From: Branchinecta lynchi
Lineage: Eukaryota > Arthropoda > Branchiopoda > Anostraca > Branchinectidae
Direction: 5' to 3'
Assembly: GCA_023053575.1 (NCBI GenBank)
Contig: JAKZAP010000010.1
Coordinates: forward strand, 11,803,225-11,867,224
Length of the DNA stretch: 64,000 nt
In this document: positions 51,401 to 57,501 of the stretch, one piece after another
Position numbering within the stretch: position 1 is the stretch's first letter
Layout: the number at the start of each line of letters is the position of its first letter
Program-made: the position numbers and the translations under genes
Notes under the pieces: model-generated
What the model was told of the DNA's origin: nothing
What the model saw: the letters and a program-made list of their open reading frames with translations, nothing else
The model's database searches: none

Positions 51401-53983
51401 GCTTCTCCACCCAAATCTACAAATTTGCTGCTGTCCAAACCAATGTGTTTGATCTGCTTTTTCAGGGACTGCAGTGCCACGTGCGATGCATCTCTATCAG
51501 CTTTAACATTGTCAAATTCCTGTGAAATGATGAGTAGTGCTTCCGACTTGCTTTGCAGTTTCCGCTCCAGAACAAGAACCTGGTGAATTAACAGACTCTA
51601 TTATAGTCATTATCAAAGAAGGTTCAACCTATCATAATTGCAAAAGGGGCTCACTCTGTGAGGGGAGGGTGAACCAGGGGCGTCGCTAGCCAAAACTTGA
51701 AGGGGGGGGGTGCCCGTTTCAGCTTTTCGTAGCATATGTAATACTAAAACTTGTGATACCTGCAAGCATTGAAGACTGAAGAAGTCTAGTCGTATCTTCG
51801 TGCTCAGGGGCGGTTTGAGGGGCTTCGGAATGGCAGGTGACCACATCAAAATATACGACTGGCAGATATCCGGTGTCATACCCGTTAGAAACAATAGCCA
51901 AGAAACACAGCACCACATGCCTTACAAGATGAATTCACTTCTGTAATAGCCCGTCCCGCAACAATTTCTAATGACTGCATATCAGACAGAATGAAAATGA
52001 GCGTCGCATGCAAAATTTTTTAAGTAAGCTATGACTTCTTTCTGGCAAAACACTACTTCTCCCCAACCAAACCTAGCTTATGTGGGCCAAGCCCCGAAAT
52101 TCCAAGCCTACCCTGAATGAAACAACGGGACCTTCCAGTAAATGGTGCCTACTACGAAAGGTGCCGCAGGCAAATTTTCTGGAATCCAGTATGAAAATGT
52201 CTTTCAGATCCCAAATGAAAGTAAGGACCACTTAGCAAGGATCTGCCCATCTGTCTTTGTTCAAGACAAATCCATGAAAATGTGAGATGTTTAGCTGGAA
52301 ATAATACCCTTTCCGAAAAAGAACTCCTTATCATCCCAGTCTAGTACACTAGCCCTTTTTCAGTCACGGTCCTCAAACGTCTAGCACCATGCCTGAGTGC
52401 TAGAGCACTGTATCAGGAAATTTATGCATGGTGCATGGATTTCAGCATACAGTGCACACATGAAAAAGCATAATTTCTATCGTTATTTAGTGTGTAACAA
52501 TAGAAATTGTGCCTTTTTATGTGTGCACTGTATGCTGAAATCCATGCACCATGCATGCATTTCAAGTTACAGTGCTCTAACGTCTAGCACTCAGGCATAG
52601 TGCTAGATTTTTGAGCACCGTGACTGAAAAAGGGCTAGTTTACTAGACTGGATCTTCCAGAGAAAAAAACTTGAAACATAACAGACTTGTTCTGAATTTA
52701 CAGTGAAAAAACAAAACAAAAATCAAATCGGGTGTTGCATTAATCAGGCCCGTCATACATCTCCTCTAACTGCTGACGAAGATGATTTATTTTTAAACAT
52801 CGCACTGGAGTACAATTCTTTTCATCAAATTATTTTCTGTCAAAATATAAAGTACCTTTGCATGAAACTAACAAATTCTTGAAAAGGTACAGCACAAGCA
52901 AATTCAGCCTGATTTTTACTTGAATTGAGGAATGTTGGCACACACCACATTGTGTTAAAACTTGAGTTAAAACTGTGAGCTGCAGGACGAAATTTATGAT
53001 TAGACGAAAGTCTTTTGTAGGTCTTGGAGCTCAAACTTGACAGTCATACTTCTAATTCTTACGTAATATGATTAAAAAATCTCTTTGTGTCCGAATGACT
53101 AGAAATAGCCTGCCTCTTTATGTCAATCTAGCAAGCTCAAAACCTGCGACCGAGAATGCAATTCCTTTAAAGACCTATCTTACCTATAATAGTATTGCAA
53201 CCTACTTCCATAGTCACTCCATAAATATCTAAACCCGGAGACCCCAATTTTGTATGGCAATTCCTTTAAAGACCTATCTTACCTATAATAGTATTGCAAC
53301 CTACTTCCATAGTCACTCCATAAACATCTAAACCCGGAGACCCCAATTTTGCATGGTACATTCTAACACCTCTAACCTGCCTCTAACAAAACCACACTGA
53401 TTTTCTCAATTGCTGTCTTACTCTGTACTCTATGCTACTTTCGATGTATCACTCTGTCTGCGGCAGGTCTGCGGTGACGGTTGTCTATGAGAAGTTTTCG
53501 AATAGAAAAAACGGTTATGTAAATTTTGTCCCTATTATCGCTGTAAGTCAACGGGTCTTGGAAAAGGCTTAAACAGTCAAAACAATGGGTTATTTGTTGC
53601 AAGGACACCTTACCTTTCAAGGATAAAATATTTTAAAATGCTGTAAGTTGAATAGTAAATAGTGTGAAAGGTCCTTTAACTTTAAGGCAGCTTTAAGGTT
53701 TAAGTCTCAAACGCTTGAGAACCCAGAGCCAACCCAGAGCAGCCAATGTCCAAGGTGACATCAATCCATCAACCCAGTTTAACCCAGGTTTAACCCTGAA
53801 CTAGCCTTACTGACTTTTCCAGGCACACTGCCAGCCCCATTTAGCTTTCCTGAGGGAGCTGTGAGGGAGCACCCGGTTTAGCTGAATTTGCCTGGTCGGC
53901 ATTCCGCGAGCACCCACTTTCCCTCAATTTTGTTGTACTAGAATTCAAAGAAGTATAGCTACCTGCTGTTTGTGAACGTCCAT
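30269..53983 (-). CDS. CCDC149: CCDC149-family coiled-coil protein (gene span, 7 exons found, one missing)
   Basis: Long coiled-coil protein of unknown biochemical function, conserved in animals. Exons listed separately read right to left. The strongest matches to vertebrate CCDC149 are KLQSKSEALLIISQEFDNV (cf. KRKLESKQEALLILSKELD), DNKCLRMQLEK (cf. DNKLLRMTIAK), LRNNLHRLN...VSIDMLVMENTYLHERV (cf. [27 protein letters not shown]) and ANKLLAKRIMELEKML (cf. TNKILGNRVAELEKKL). Phases agree at every junction except between 43575 and 39733, where an exon of 3n+1 bases (the KYKNALERRK region) must exist but was not located. Tail to tail with POLA1; AAAS lies upstream on the same strand. Assignment rests on remembered family sequence, not a search. 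Confidence 0.8.
30594..31052. mobile_element. Composite of two foldback elements
   Basis: 30594-30780 has 23-bp perfect ends starting ATATTTGATAGTGCAAAACG. 30884-31052 has ends TTTGACGGCGCAAAACGG/CGTTTCGCACCGTCAAA. The spacer 30781-30883 is itself palindromic (gattcgcagtcagcttgagc and inverse). A related block lies at 19640-19780 and about 10858. Confidence 0.7.
31076..31490 (-). pseudogene. LINE RT C-terminal relic
   Basis: - strand fragments KSRFLKNVYKWG, MVRPIVEYGHA, RIVDPWNSLTEDTVNAESIN and NFK: the C-terminal VRPIxEYG...R.V..WNSLPE..V.A.S...FK pattern of non-LTR RTs, with frameshifts. Confidence 0.65.
31622..31910. mobile_element. hAT-like MITE, 289 bp (8-bp TSD CCCTTCGC)
   Basis: CAGGGGCGTAATTTCG ... 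CAAATTACGCCCCTG, flanked by CCCTTCGC at 31614-31621 and 31911-31918. G- and C-runs in the interior. An 8-bp duplication with CAG...CTG ends fits hAT. Confidence 0.85.
32026..32222 (-). CDS. CCDC149: CCDC149-like exon 7
   Basis: The acceptor acactttcag and the donor gtaagt are both good. One base completes Lys, then LLAKRIMELEKMLSG, matching KILGNRVAELEKKL. The rest (FLLKYYYPAEVDRDL..FDVDRLGEEL) is less conserved. Ends one base into a codon. A 289-bp hAT-like MITE sits 116 bases downstream. Confidence 0.85.
32306..32755 (+). mobile_element. M7 element copy 2
   Basis: taaagtttaactaaaaagct ... cagcccttttcagttaaact; about 450 bp, colinear with 19977-20430. Confidence 0.65.
33000..33430 (-). repeat. 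R2 tandem-unit repeat, left flank of LINE
   Basis: Inverted R2 units (caagttcagatttggattcagcatg; ttcggccggattccgggcac). The same family resumes at 38205, so the LINE probably inserted into one R2 array. Confidence 0.65.
33821..34077 (+). promoter_or_regulatory. Two tandem 5' UTR monomers of the LINE
   Basis: Unit 1 (33821-33947) and unit 2 (33948-34077) both run acgccggraacagcgttgcc...cgaagcgtc...ccaccagytagaacattac. They stand directly before ORF1, as promoter monomers do in some L1 elements. The promoter role is inferred. Confidence 0.6.
34096..35226 (+). CDS. LINE ORF1: PHD-finger nucleic-acid-binding protein
   Basis: 376 residues. Residues 5-55 form a PHD-like finger (CPCGIC..VKCTKCTKWFHLRC..FVCPSC). 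A second Cys-rich module lies at about 125-185 (FQCSHC..CCFFCGEWEHAGC..YECSSCSKR). Residues about 255-345 resemble the RRM/CTD half of L1-type ORF1 proteins (NFVIFGLPESKNRTDVENV, PRLLLVKLE, KQVYINPDRTP). Expected to coat the element RNA and form the RNP. Start chosen at ATG 34096, the first in frame. It ends with TGA at 35224-35226, followed in the same frame by ORF2. Confidence 0.85.
   Translation: MANTCPCGICSEKVTSANGGGVKCTKCTKWFHLRCLKLRITRDLEKTFVCPSCKNQSTSSPHTGTIKRKQSVTPAPKGEQQCTQSNTVEDGLCSTLDPIILSVSPPAPVTDPSTSRNKESENIFQCSHCHSPAEDKTSICCFFCGEWEHAGCTTMHLDLFLTIKLHDEASRLFKYECSSCSKRNVALLQLKVTESLQQTATSQRQPSTKQQLRGTEGRQSPDSFEPAVATMIKAERERKLREDKGANFVIFGLPESKNRTDVENVIQLTAENDVGAQLQATDILETVRLGQARDTGFPRLLLVKLERNSIEVRKKRSQILKGAPNLRKSKNDTVRKQVYINPDRTPMQRAHHAQQRQAKRLTQAENSSTQETPSRH
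35227..38121 (+). CDS. LINE ORF2: APE endonuclease and reverse transcriptase
   Basis: 964 codons open from the base after the ORF1 stop. APE-type endonuclease: GIKCLYFNADSLLNKLDETK (start), IVAIVEVKP, IIIGDFNFPKIDW and GKSDHVCI carry the expected catalytic Glu, Asp/Asn and His. RT: SNYRPISLTCIPCKIME, YGFLKKRSAESQL, YLDLKKAFDKVPH, GVPQGSVLGPLLFNLYINDL and LLYADDTKLY (YADD codons 37288-37299). The C-terminal thumb region ends with HWNQLPEE...FKKEID. No in-frame ATG until 35830, inside the endonuclease, so translation likely needs readthrough or reinitiation. A short out-of-frame ATG frame overlaps at 35264. Confidence 0.92.
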   Translation, partial: QNNGHSFQRKNYNGIKCLYFNADSLLNKLDETKLLIQVEKPHIVAIVEVKPKNCRYQPTLPEFQISEYKLTEANLEENSGRGILCYYKTELEAALAPTSQSPPAESLWLQIKSNASPDLYLGIYYRSPSSSPENDVKIFSEIREYAEKYKDRVIIIGDFNFPKIDWSRRYTSIFNSNCPEKNFLGTIDDSFLEQLISEPTRMRGTDTPNLLDLLLVEEPEILSDIRILPPVGKSDHVCIAFAISTDISAASAKPRRNYYKGNYEAMRSEVSQINWSQEFDNDFSLDEMYTKFQQIILSAEAKFIPIYIDNKRAALPKATVDLIKEKQKAWNEYTTDRDSPEKGAAFRRLRNRVRKSTRREVNVREKNLADNIKENPKNFWHHMNAKRRCAPAFPSLINPVTNTSVDDPKLKANLLNDQFSSVFTREPDVSDPLPDIKDKQEEEIDHPQINITEVLQKLKQLDPSKSQGPDKLHPRVLKELAGAIAEPLTAIFKKSLELGQLPSLWKKATVSPIFKAGKRSDPSNYRPISLTCIPCKIMESIIANHLIEQLLARKIITKKQYGFLKKRSAESQLLTAVEDWRSKIDKGYQIDLIYLDLKKAFDKVPHKRLLHKLRQYGLGSLDTPNSLLSWIQSFICGRSQSVVVDGTTSNTDADVLSGVPQGSVLGPLLFNLYINDLVDGIDSTILLYADDTKLYRVIESPEDSLQLQADLDKINQWMKVWLMEINATKSHLMTLGRTKWPSSYKIGDTFLSSSDEERDLGIIVDSQVSFHSHYEQTISKANKVAGLLRRSFQFQNEHMLTTLYTSLVRPILEYGHCSVRPFYNRDIDALETVQRRLTKFPPKLRHLPYQQRLERLKLPTLAYRFHRGDLIETYKLCHGMYENVEAGDILNFNFNNLRGHSLKLTTERFCTDIGRWSFKNRVPPHWNQLPEETANSPSISQFKKEIDGMFLSQMYDPKCFKRTL
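38205..38910 (-). repeat. R2 tandem-unit repeat, right flank of LINE
   Basis: Four to five inverted units (ttcggccggattccgggcga; gattcagcatg(t/c)c; taatcaactt(c/a)ag). Ends in the lead ctgacagacggacggac ... cgttttgggatcccaaaa, the inverse of the lead at 6130 and 63776. Confidence 0.75.
39290..39477 (+). mobile_element. LINE 3' tail, family A relative, (TTGA)n end
   Basis: Shares the 3' UTR of 420-665 (ttttctccatatcctgctaa) and ends with a TTGA tail at 39461-39473. The stem-loop segment is shortened. An (ATCT)n stretch precedes it at about 39275. Confidence 0.6.
39562..39733 (-). CDS. CCDC149: CCDC149-like exon 6
   Basis: The acceptor tttgcag ends at 39734 and the donor gtgaga starts at 39561. 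It begins with two bases of a split codon, then RDMVLTNGPLPALPSAPSKE and EVRGACRALLDSLEDKTAAL, LKKANK. Aligns with the stretch KQVQDLL...LPATPQS...LATALLETIHEKNMVI of vertebrates. Its start phase proves that another exon lies between it and exon 4. Confidence 0.8.
40086..40463. mobile_element. Foldback MITE with iterated CCACGCGAAAATG
   Basis: ACTTAGGGGACGTTTTCGCG at the left; the inverse of ACTAAGGGGACGTTTTCGCG at the right. The 13-base motif ccac(g/a)(c/t)gaaaa(t/c)g occurs at least six times inside, in direct or inverted form. TSD unclear. Confidence 0.75.
40464..42490. other. CCDC149 intron, no gene recognised
   Basis: Contains an R2-like piece near 40690-40770, homopolymer runs (C at 41209-41226, T at 41749-41767), and unique sequence. 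The missing CCDC149 exon should lie somewhere in 39734-43574 but was not identified. Confidence 0.5.
42485..42665 (+). mobile_element. Family A LINE tail split by a second, inverted LINE tail
   Basis: Outer: tactCCAC (42495-42498) ... GTGGgtgataaataaatt with a TTAAA tail. Inner, - strand: ATCTT-repeat tail, aataaaatc, and ccgttggcttttagtgc (42503 to about 42630), placed in the loop of the outer hairpin. Confidence 0.6.
42700..43180 (+). repeat. R1-type repeat, degenerate
   Basis: cggatcgtaagctga, gatccgactataggcgag and G-run segments like those of 10.3-11.2 kb; also a gggggagggggggggggt run at 43135. Confidence 0.4.
43575..43826 (-). CDS. CCDC149: CCDC149-like exon 4 (central coiled coil)
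   Basis: 84 codons. The acceptor ttctttag and the donor gtaaga are both clear. It encodes ILQIEHDVQSLVDEKQELAS, SLRNNLHRLNHYI, VSIDMLVMENTYLHERVEDL and LSHKYK. This is the best family match (EHDLQASVDELQDVKEER...[20 protein letters not shown]). The next exon should continue KYKNAL... but was not found. Confidence 0.88.
44020..44075 (+). mobile_element. LINE 3' tail, family B, (TTCA)n end
   Basis: atggccggatggctttaatg, tgcaaataaatc, then a TTCA tail. The same GGCC-TTGGCTTT-GTGCAAATAAA pattern ends the inverted tails at 42503, 11317 and 63225. Confidence 0.5.
44129..44690 (+). repeat. Three tandem 137-bp units, one carrying a MITE
   Basis: Each unit: ctatattttgatcactgggg, cagggatacgagctc, gagaatcctttataagtttc, gagatgttggtaggctac. 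Units start at about 44129, 44421 and 44558. Unit 1 is interrupted by the M2 MITE at its TA. Confidence 0.85.
44195..44361. mobile_element. M2 Tc1/mariner-like MITE, 167 bp (TA TSD)
   Basis: tttaTA then CACTGTAAAAAAAAAATC ... ATTTTGTACAGTG then TAagtttc. Inverted relative to the copy at 26028. Confidence 0.88.
44996..46310 (-). repeat. R1 tandem repeat, about 425-bp period, three units
   Basis: The phrase gg(c)aagtgactatttycaagtt recurs at about 45291, 45721 and 46143. Units carry ttatcgtcctagc, atcccgatcgctcca and C-run segments. On the - strand it opens with a hairpin of atggcacttg type (about 46274-46305) and a GACGGACGG-like run, and closes near 45000 with catatgagcttccagctctt. Confidence 0.75.
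46310..47276. other. CCDC149 intron, nothing recognised
   Basis: No protein similarity, no inverted repeat and no tail pattern seen. Confidence 0.4.
47277..47492. mobile_element. Foldback MITE (GTTTACACACTGCGTAAAA)
   Basis: The arms tttacacactgcgtaaaatc and aagctcaaaacgtgcgtaaa match their inverses almost perfectly; a 20-base block near the right arm (aaaatacgctcggatttt) is duplicated. TSD unclear. Confidence 0.75.
48090..49195. mobile_element. TA-flanked element (CACTGTCAGAAGTTTCA) with nested R1 copy
   Basis: TA, CACTGTCAGAAGTTTCA ... TGAAACTTCTGACAGTG, TA. Further matching blocks in both arms: gatgcgcggtttcaacagac. A short R1 copy (48249-48770) sits inside; the remainder (48780-48990) has iterated accggtga/accggacactg. 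Non-coding. Confidence 0.78.
48249..48770 (+). repeat. R1 element, short copy with terminal hairpins
   Basis: Begins with hairpin atggcacttg...caagtgccat (48249-48279), then GTCGGTCTGTCGGTC and the cluster ctaggacgatgaaacttggc. Ends caagtgccatatgagctcgtagctcttgtt, with hairpin GAGCT-cgt-AGCTC. Confidence 0.65.
49200..50050. other. CCDC149 intron around exon 3, nothing else recognised
   Basis: Apart from exon 49696-49797 I see only a small direct duplication of catgccaactaaaggacata-like sequence near 49540-49570. Confidence 0.4.
49696..49797 (-). CDS. CCDC149: CCDC149-like exon 3
   Basis: 34 codons between the acceptor attctag and the donor gtttag, phase 0 at both ends. Encodes CLRMQLEKLRS...HLYKLENAHSK. 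With the previous exon it reads DNKCLRMQLEK, matching DNKLLRMTIAK of vertebrate CCDC149. The donor is weaker than the others. Confidence 0.78.
50059..50937. mobile_element. hAT-like element, 879 bp (CAGAGATGRGCGAATCC ends)
   Basis: CAGAGATGAGCGAATCCGA ... TCGGATTCGCCCATCTCTG. The flanks acctttat/acccttac resemble an 8-bp duplication with two changes. The outer arms are rich in gaattcggattcgaatcc variants. The interior holds a - strand relic at 50189-50575. Confidence 0.7.
50189..50575 (-). pseudogene. Possible Penelope-type GIY-YIG endonuclease relic
   Basis: An open - strand frame including KSALAEHVFENPSHSVYFEK, AQILATCTGL, ALKEIQAS and GTGLSI. The order SALAEH..x..H.I.FE..KIL......R..EAIEI.......G..LS is what I expect after the GIY-YIG core of Penelope-like elements. 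No GIY-YIG core itself is visible. Confidence 0.4.
51004..51213. mobile_element. Foldback element, about 210 bp
   Basis: aacgagatttt, gatcagctagttaccc and gatgatgtgcgag at the left, each with its inverse at the right (cagctgatcaag, ctcgcacatcatcttgg, aaaatctcgtt). Short central loop. 120 bases from CCDC149 exon 2. Confidence 0.75.
51334..51579 (-). CDS. CCDC149: CCDC149-like exon 2 (N-terminal coiled coil)
   Basis: 82 codons. The acceptor (minus strand) attcaccag ends at 51580 and the donor gtaagt starts at 51333. It encodes VLVLERKLQSKSEALLIISQ, then LQSLKKQIKHIGLDSSKF and EERVKELESDNK. Heptad-like, strongly charged; corresponds to the N-terminal KRKLESKQEALL..KELD block. Confidence 0.85.
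51675..51915 (+). mobile_element. Possible hAT-like end, CAGGGGCGTCGC
   Basis: CAGGGGCGTCGCTAGCC followed by a G run, like the hAT-like MITE at 31622. No matching right end or TSD found. A similar lone end is at 56587 (CAGGGGCGTCGCAAATG). Confidence 0.35.
52336..52651. mobile_element. Foldback MITE, 316 bp (3-bp TSD ATC)
   Basis: CCAGTCTAGTACACTAGCCC ... GGGCTAGTTTACTAGACTGG. The arms pair almost end to end (aaatccatgcaccatgcat; cagcatacagtgcac), with a ~25-base loop. ATC on both sides. Confidence 0.8.
53158..53675 (-). mobile_element. M3 TTAA-flanked element with a 99-bp internal duplication
   Basis: 53171-53675 is related (inverted) to 16288-16652. The 99-bp unit 53158-53256 is repeated at 53257-53355 and includes the TTAA junction, so the duplication occurred after insertion. 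Confidence 0.7.
53963..53983 (-). CDS. CCDC149: CCDC149-like first coding exon (start codon)
   Basis: Seven codons, ATG GAC GTT CAC AAA CAG CAG, ending at the donor gtagct. It joins the next exon in phase 0 to give MDVHKQQVLVLERKLQSK. Chosen because it has an ATG, a good donor and the right phase just upstream. Being so short, it could be replaced by another 5' exon. The bases beyond 53983 would be 5' UTR. Confidence 0.5.
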
Positions 53984-54622
53984 GCTAATATGACTCCATG
54001 TACGAATGCAACTGAAGCTACTCAGAGATAAGACATCTCCAGACGAGCTGGATAGAATAAAATAATTCACAATTTCGCGTCAATTCTATCTGTCAGCGTA
54101 CACAACTCAGTTGTGCTTGACTTGACCAACGGGTGGCGCGAGCGTAGAAATGAGAAATTTCGTAGAATACTGAATGATCAGAACATTCTTTCGGATCCCA
54201 AATGAAAGTAAGAGCCACTTAGTACAGATTTACCCGTCTGGCTTTGTTCACGACAATCCTTATCCTTATTTTTGCTTGAATCGAGAGATGTTGGTCCACA
54301 ACAGATTGTGTTAAAACTTGAGAGAAAACCGCTGCAGGGTGAAATTCATGATTCGACAACTGTCTTTTGCCGACTTGGGAAGCTCACATCTGACAATCAT
54401 ACTTCTCACTTTGACGAAAAATGATTAAAAAATCTTTACGCATCCCAATTCCCAACCATTAGAAATAGCCCGCCCCTTTGTGTCAATCTGGCAAGCTCGA
54501 AACTTACGACTGAGAATGCAATTCTAAAAGTCTAAAACGGCCAAGAACCCAGAACCTCCAATGTCCAAGCTGGATGTCATCTCAGTTTCTTGGTAACCGT
54601 GAACTAGCCTACTGACTTTTCT

Positions 54623-55231
54623 GGGCGTACTGCCAGCCCCCCGTCTCGCCGTTTCCGAGGACTCCTCGGGAAATTGAAGGGATCGGCGAGAATAAAGGGA
54701 CACACTCCACGCGGATTCAGCACACAGAAACAGCGAGAACACGGGGAATGTTTCCAAAATGATTTTGTTCGAAGAAATAAATAAGCAATGACGCAATTAG
54801 TCTGGATCCACTTTATTTTACCTTGCACCAACATCAGCAAACATTTTTTCCTCTCCGGATTACAATTACAATTCATTTATTCCGAAAATTCTGATAATAC
54901 AAAATGCACTGGATTGTCAAATTTACAATTTAGTTAATTCACATTAAAATTGCGGGTAAAATAAGGCACATATGAATTCAAATAGCGTTCACTGCTATGA
55001 GCGGGCGGGTTCATTAGCTGAGCATTCTTATCTGCCCTTGAGATACTCCTTGTTGGGCGAGTATCCATTCTTTTTAAAGAAGAGAATCTGAAAAGGAGTC
55101 CTTTTTGATGGAAATGTGGGGACCCGCGACCCGTGGGGACCGGCGAAAAGACGGGGAGTGAGTCCCCCGGACAGACAAGGAAAGCGGAGACTCCTCAAAT
55201 GGAGTCCTCGGGGAACGGCGAGAATACGCCT
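54623..55231. mobile_element. M4 MITE copy 2, interrupted
   Basis: Right end GGAACGGCGAGAATACGCCT as in copy 1; the left end has decayed (gggcgtactg...gtctcgccg). A LINE-tail-like insert occupies about 54862-55083. Confidence 0.7.
54862..55083 (-). mobile_element. LINE tail inserted in M4 MITE
   Basis: - strand ends cggaataaatgaattgtaat (TTGTAA-type tail). Absent from the M4 copy at 26795, where ctccgaatcagaaa is continuous. Confidence 0.6.
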
Positions 55232-55285
55232 TTAGCTTTTTTAGCTATATTTGTGTAGTTGGGCGCTCTGGCGAGTACCCTTTTT

Positions 55286-55735
55286 ACGCAGATAACATTA
55301 ATACCAAATAGAGATAAGATGAATCCGAGAAGCAAATACTGCAGTTAACTTTAATCTTTATACAGAAAAACTTTTTACAGTGTAAGTCTATGCTTCATAG
55401 AAAGCTGTGTAGCCATAGCTCGAATGAGGGGTTCTCCACATCTCTTGGTATTTTCGATGCATAGCACTACCTGCTTAAAAGTCCCACCTACCCAACAGAA
55501 GATAGAGACCTACATCAAACCTGCTTACAACTCAAAACCGTCTCCGAACGAGGCAAGAAAGTCACCATCCAGCACATACCAAGATCCAATGATTCCCGGT
55601 AACGAAAAGGCAGACAAGCGTATTCGGTAGTTATCACGAATTCGGTGAGAGAATTTACTGAAATTATTTGGTAAATTTTCGATGCCACAACTCTTCGGTA
55701 TATTTATGGAGATTCTGTAATTATTCTGCATCACG
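55286..55735 (+). pseudogene. RNase H relic, copy 1, with truncated M2 MITE end
   Basis: Frameshifted pieces KSPTYPTEDRDLHQTCLQLK, ERGKKVTIQHIPRSN and MIPGNEKADK match the C-terminal half of an RNase H domain (..ERGKKVTLQWIPSHCGIPGNEKAD). About 90% similar by eye to 61252-61689. The MITE end at its left (CAGTG to 55382, TA) lacks its left arm. Confidence 0.75.
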
Positions 55736-55776
55736 ATTAGGATTCGGTAGTTTATTCCGTATAATTTTTTAGTTTT

Positions 55777-55960
55777 GGCATTGATTCAAGTGCTATGTTA
55801 ATTGCTGCTATCTCCGCGGTAAGGATGAATACTTATTCTGGGGTAGGTATGGTATGCTGTTGCGCCTGTCAGGTCGTTATCTGCTTTAGATCCATCTACA
55901 TATATGTGCATGTGGTCATTGTATTTCGTAGCCATTAGCATGTTGAAGCGTGCCATGACT
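55777..55960 (-). pseudogene. RNase H relic, N-terminal half, opposite strand
   Basis: - strand: HIYVDGSKADNDLTGATAYH, then in another frame FILTAEIAAINIALESM. These carry the first Asp (DGSK) and Glu (TAE) of the RNase H active site. Confidence 0.7.
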
Positions 55961-55971
55961 ACATGTGTTGT

Positions 55972-56425
55972 TAAAGTTTAACTGAAAAGGGCTGAGATAG
56001 GACAGTCTAGTTACCCATCACTTATTCACTTAAAGACCCGATCAAAATGCATTACTTCGTTGCTCCGCTATGGACGAATAATCAATTTACAAATGTTGGA
56101 ATTGCCCTCTCGGATTTGTGATACCTGTATGCGATATAACTGCGTTGTAAGCTTGATTGAAACGATTTACGAAAATTAAGTATTAACGCAGTGAGCTACC
56201 TTCCACAAGATGATCACTGGCCACTCAAAACCCGTGTTTCGATTGAGATTCAAATTTTCGCGTCTTCATAGAATTTTGCGTTGTGAGGACTGCAGTAGAT
56301 CTTCTGAACTTTATTCCAGAGCAAATAGTGAAAAATTCAAAATATTTCTTAACACAATCCAAATAATGCAGTATATTGAGCTAAATGATACAAAATTAAG
56401 TTGGCTTTTCAGTTAAACTTTAAGC
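55972..56425 (-). mobile_element. M7 element copy 3 (inverted)
   Basis: taaagtttaactgaaaaggg ... gttggcttttcagttaaact; reads in reverse relative to 19977-20430. Confidence 0.65.
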
Positions 56426-56429
56426 TTGC

Positions 56430-57351
56430 TTTTTGGGCCGGCACGAATGTCGATCTATAGATGTTTTTTTTCGCGTCCACGGTTCTGTATTTTCGATTTT
56501 AGGGGTGGTTATCGTCGTTGGTACTAGGAGCTGGTTTCGAAGTGTCCTGAGTTCTGTTAATAGTATTCTCTTGTGTGGTTGTGGCCAGGGGCGTCGCAAA
56601 TGCCTTTTCGTTGGGGGGATACAGCGCCACAATTTTTTACCGAATCCTAGAAACTGAGAATTCGAGCTTTACATTATTTTAAATAACTGAACAAAAAGGA
56701 TTACGTACAAAGAGTAACAATTGTTACTCTTTAACATTCTTTAATTGTTACTCTTAACTCTTTGTACGTCATCCTTTCTGTATATGGACATACTTTCTTC
56801 TACTTGTTAGATAGATACATAGATAGATGCCGTTCTATCTAACTTCCGTATCCGCCTAATGCTGGTTTATTTGTCCTGTGAGCTGGCGTCAGTGTCCTGT
56901 CAGACAGGACGCCATGAATGATGACATGCTCTCGTAGCTAGTTTCGGTCCTGTCTCTGGTAGATTTCTCGACTGCGTTTTATTTGCAATGCTTGTCCGTC
57001 GAGTCATTCACCTGACAAGGCTAAATAAAACCGATTTAAACCGTGACAAGGCAGTAACAAGAAGGCAAGACCGAGATAAGGAAGACTCAAATCGAACGAA
57101 GCTTAAATATTCAACACAAGAAAAGCAGCAAATGGGATGGCAATCATACAAATACGCAGAACACTCCCAGTCGTAGTGATTTCTACAATTATTCCGATGC
57201 GGCTAATAAGTTGGTTCGTCAGACGGCCTTGCCTATACACAACTGGGATCCAGTGAGACCTGCGACGAATCCAGTCCGACCACTTCTGAGATACAATAAA
57301 GTCAAATGTATTCCTTACAAACGAAAAGAAAAAAAAGGAAATAAATTTCTT
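56430..57351. other. AAAS-CCDC149 intergenic region
   Basis: Nothing coding. Contains a short palindrome tacaaagagtaacaattgtt/... (56704-56770), a tagatagatacatagatag stretch (56810) and a lone hAT-like end at 56587. Confidence 0.45.
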
Positions 57352-57501
57352 TCATCCTTGCATTGTATACAATTTTGGTGAAAGGAGGCTGTCACCAAAC
57401 AATTTGAAAGAAGAACTAAAGCTGGACGATTGGACAGGGGTGTCCGACACGGCGGAAGATTTAAACATGGGCAAATGTTGGACTCGCCCACTGGACCAGG
57501 C
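57352..57501 (-). CDS. AAAS: AAAS last exon
   Basis: The acceptor tattttttcag ends at 57502. 49 codons and TGA at 57352-57354. Begins AWSSGRVQHLPMF (cf. GWSTGRIAHIPLYF), then a Ser-rich tail (SSAVSDTPVQSSSFSSS) like the divergent Ser/Pro-rich tails of this family. Confidence 0.85.
   Translation of the reverse strand, partial: AWSSGRVQHLPMFKSSAVSDTPVQSSSFSSSFKLFGDSLLSPKLYTMQG

Larger units (their letters stand above)
52195..54525 (+). repeat. Local duplication around the CCDC149 first exon
   Basis: Blocks 52195-52275, 52905-53165 match 54185-54525 in order: ggatcccaaatgaaagtaag, attgtgttaaaacttgag, atgattaaaaaatct, gagaatgcaattc. The second copy lacks about 630 bases that in the first include the foldback 52336-52651. 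Confidence 0.65.
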
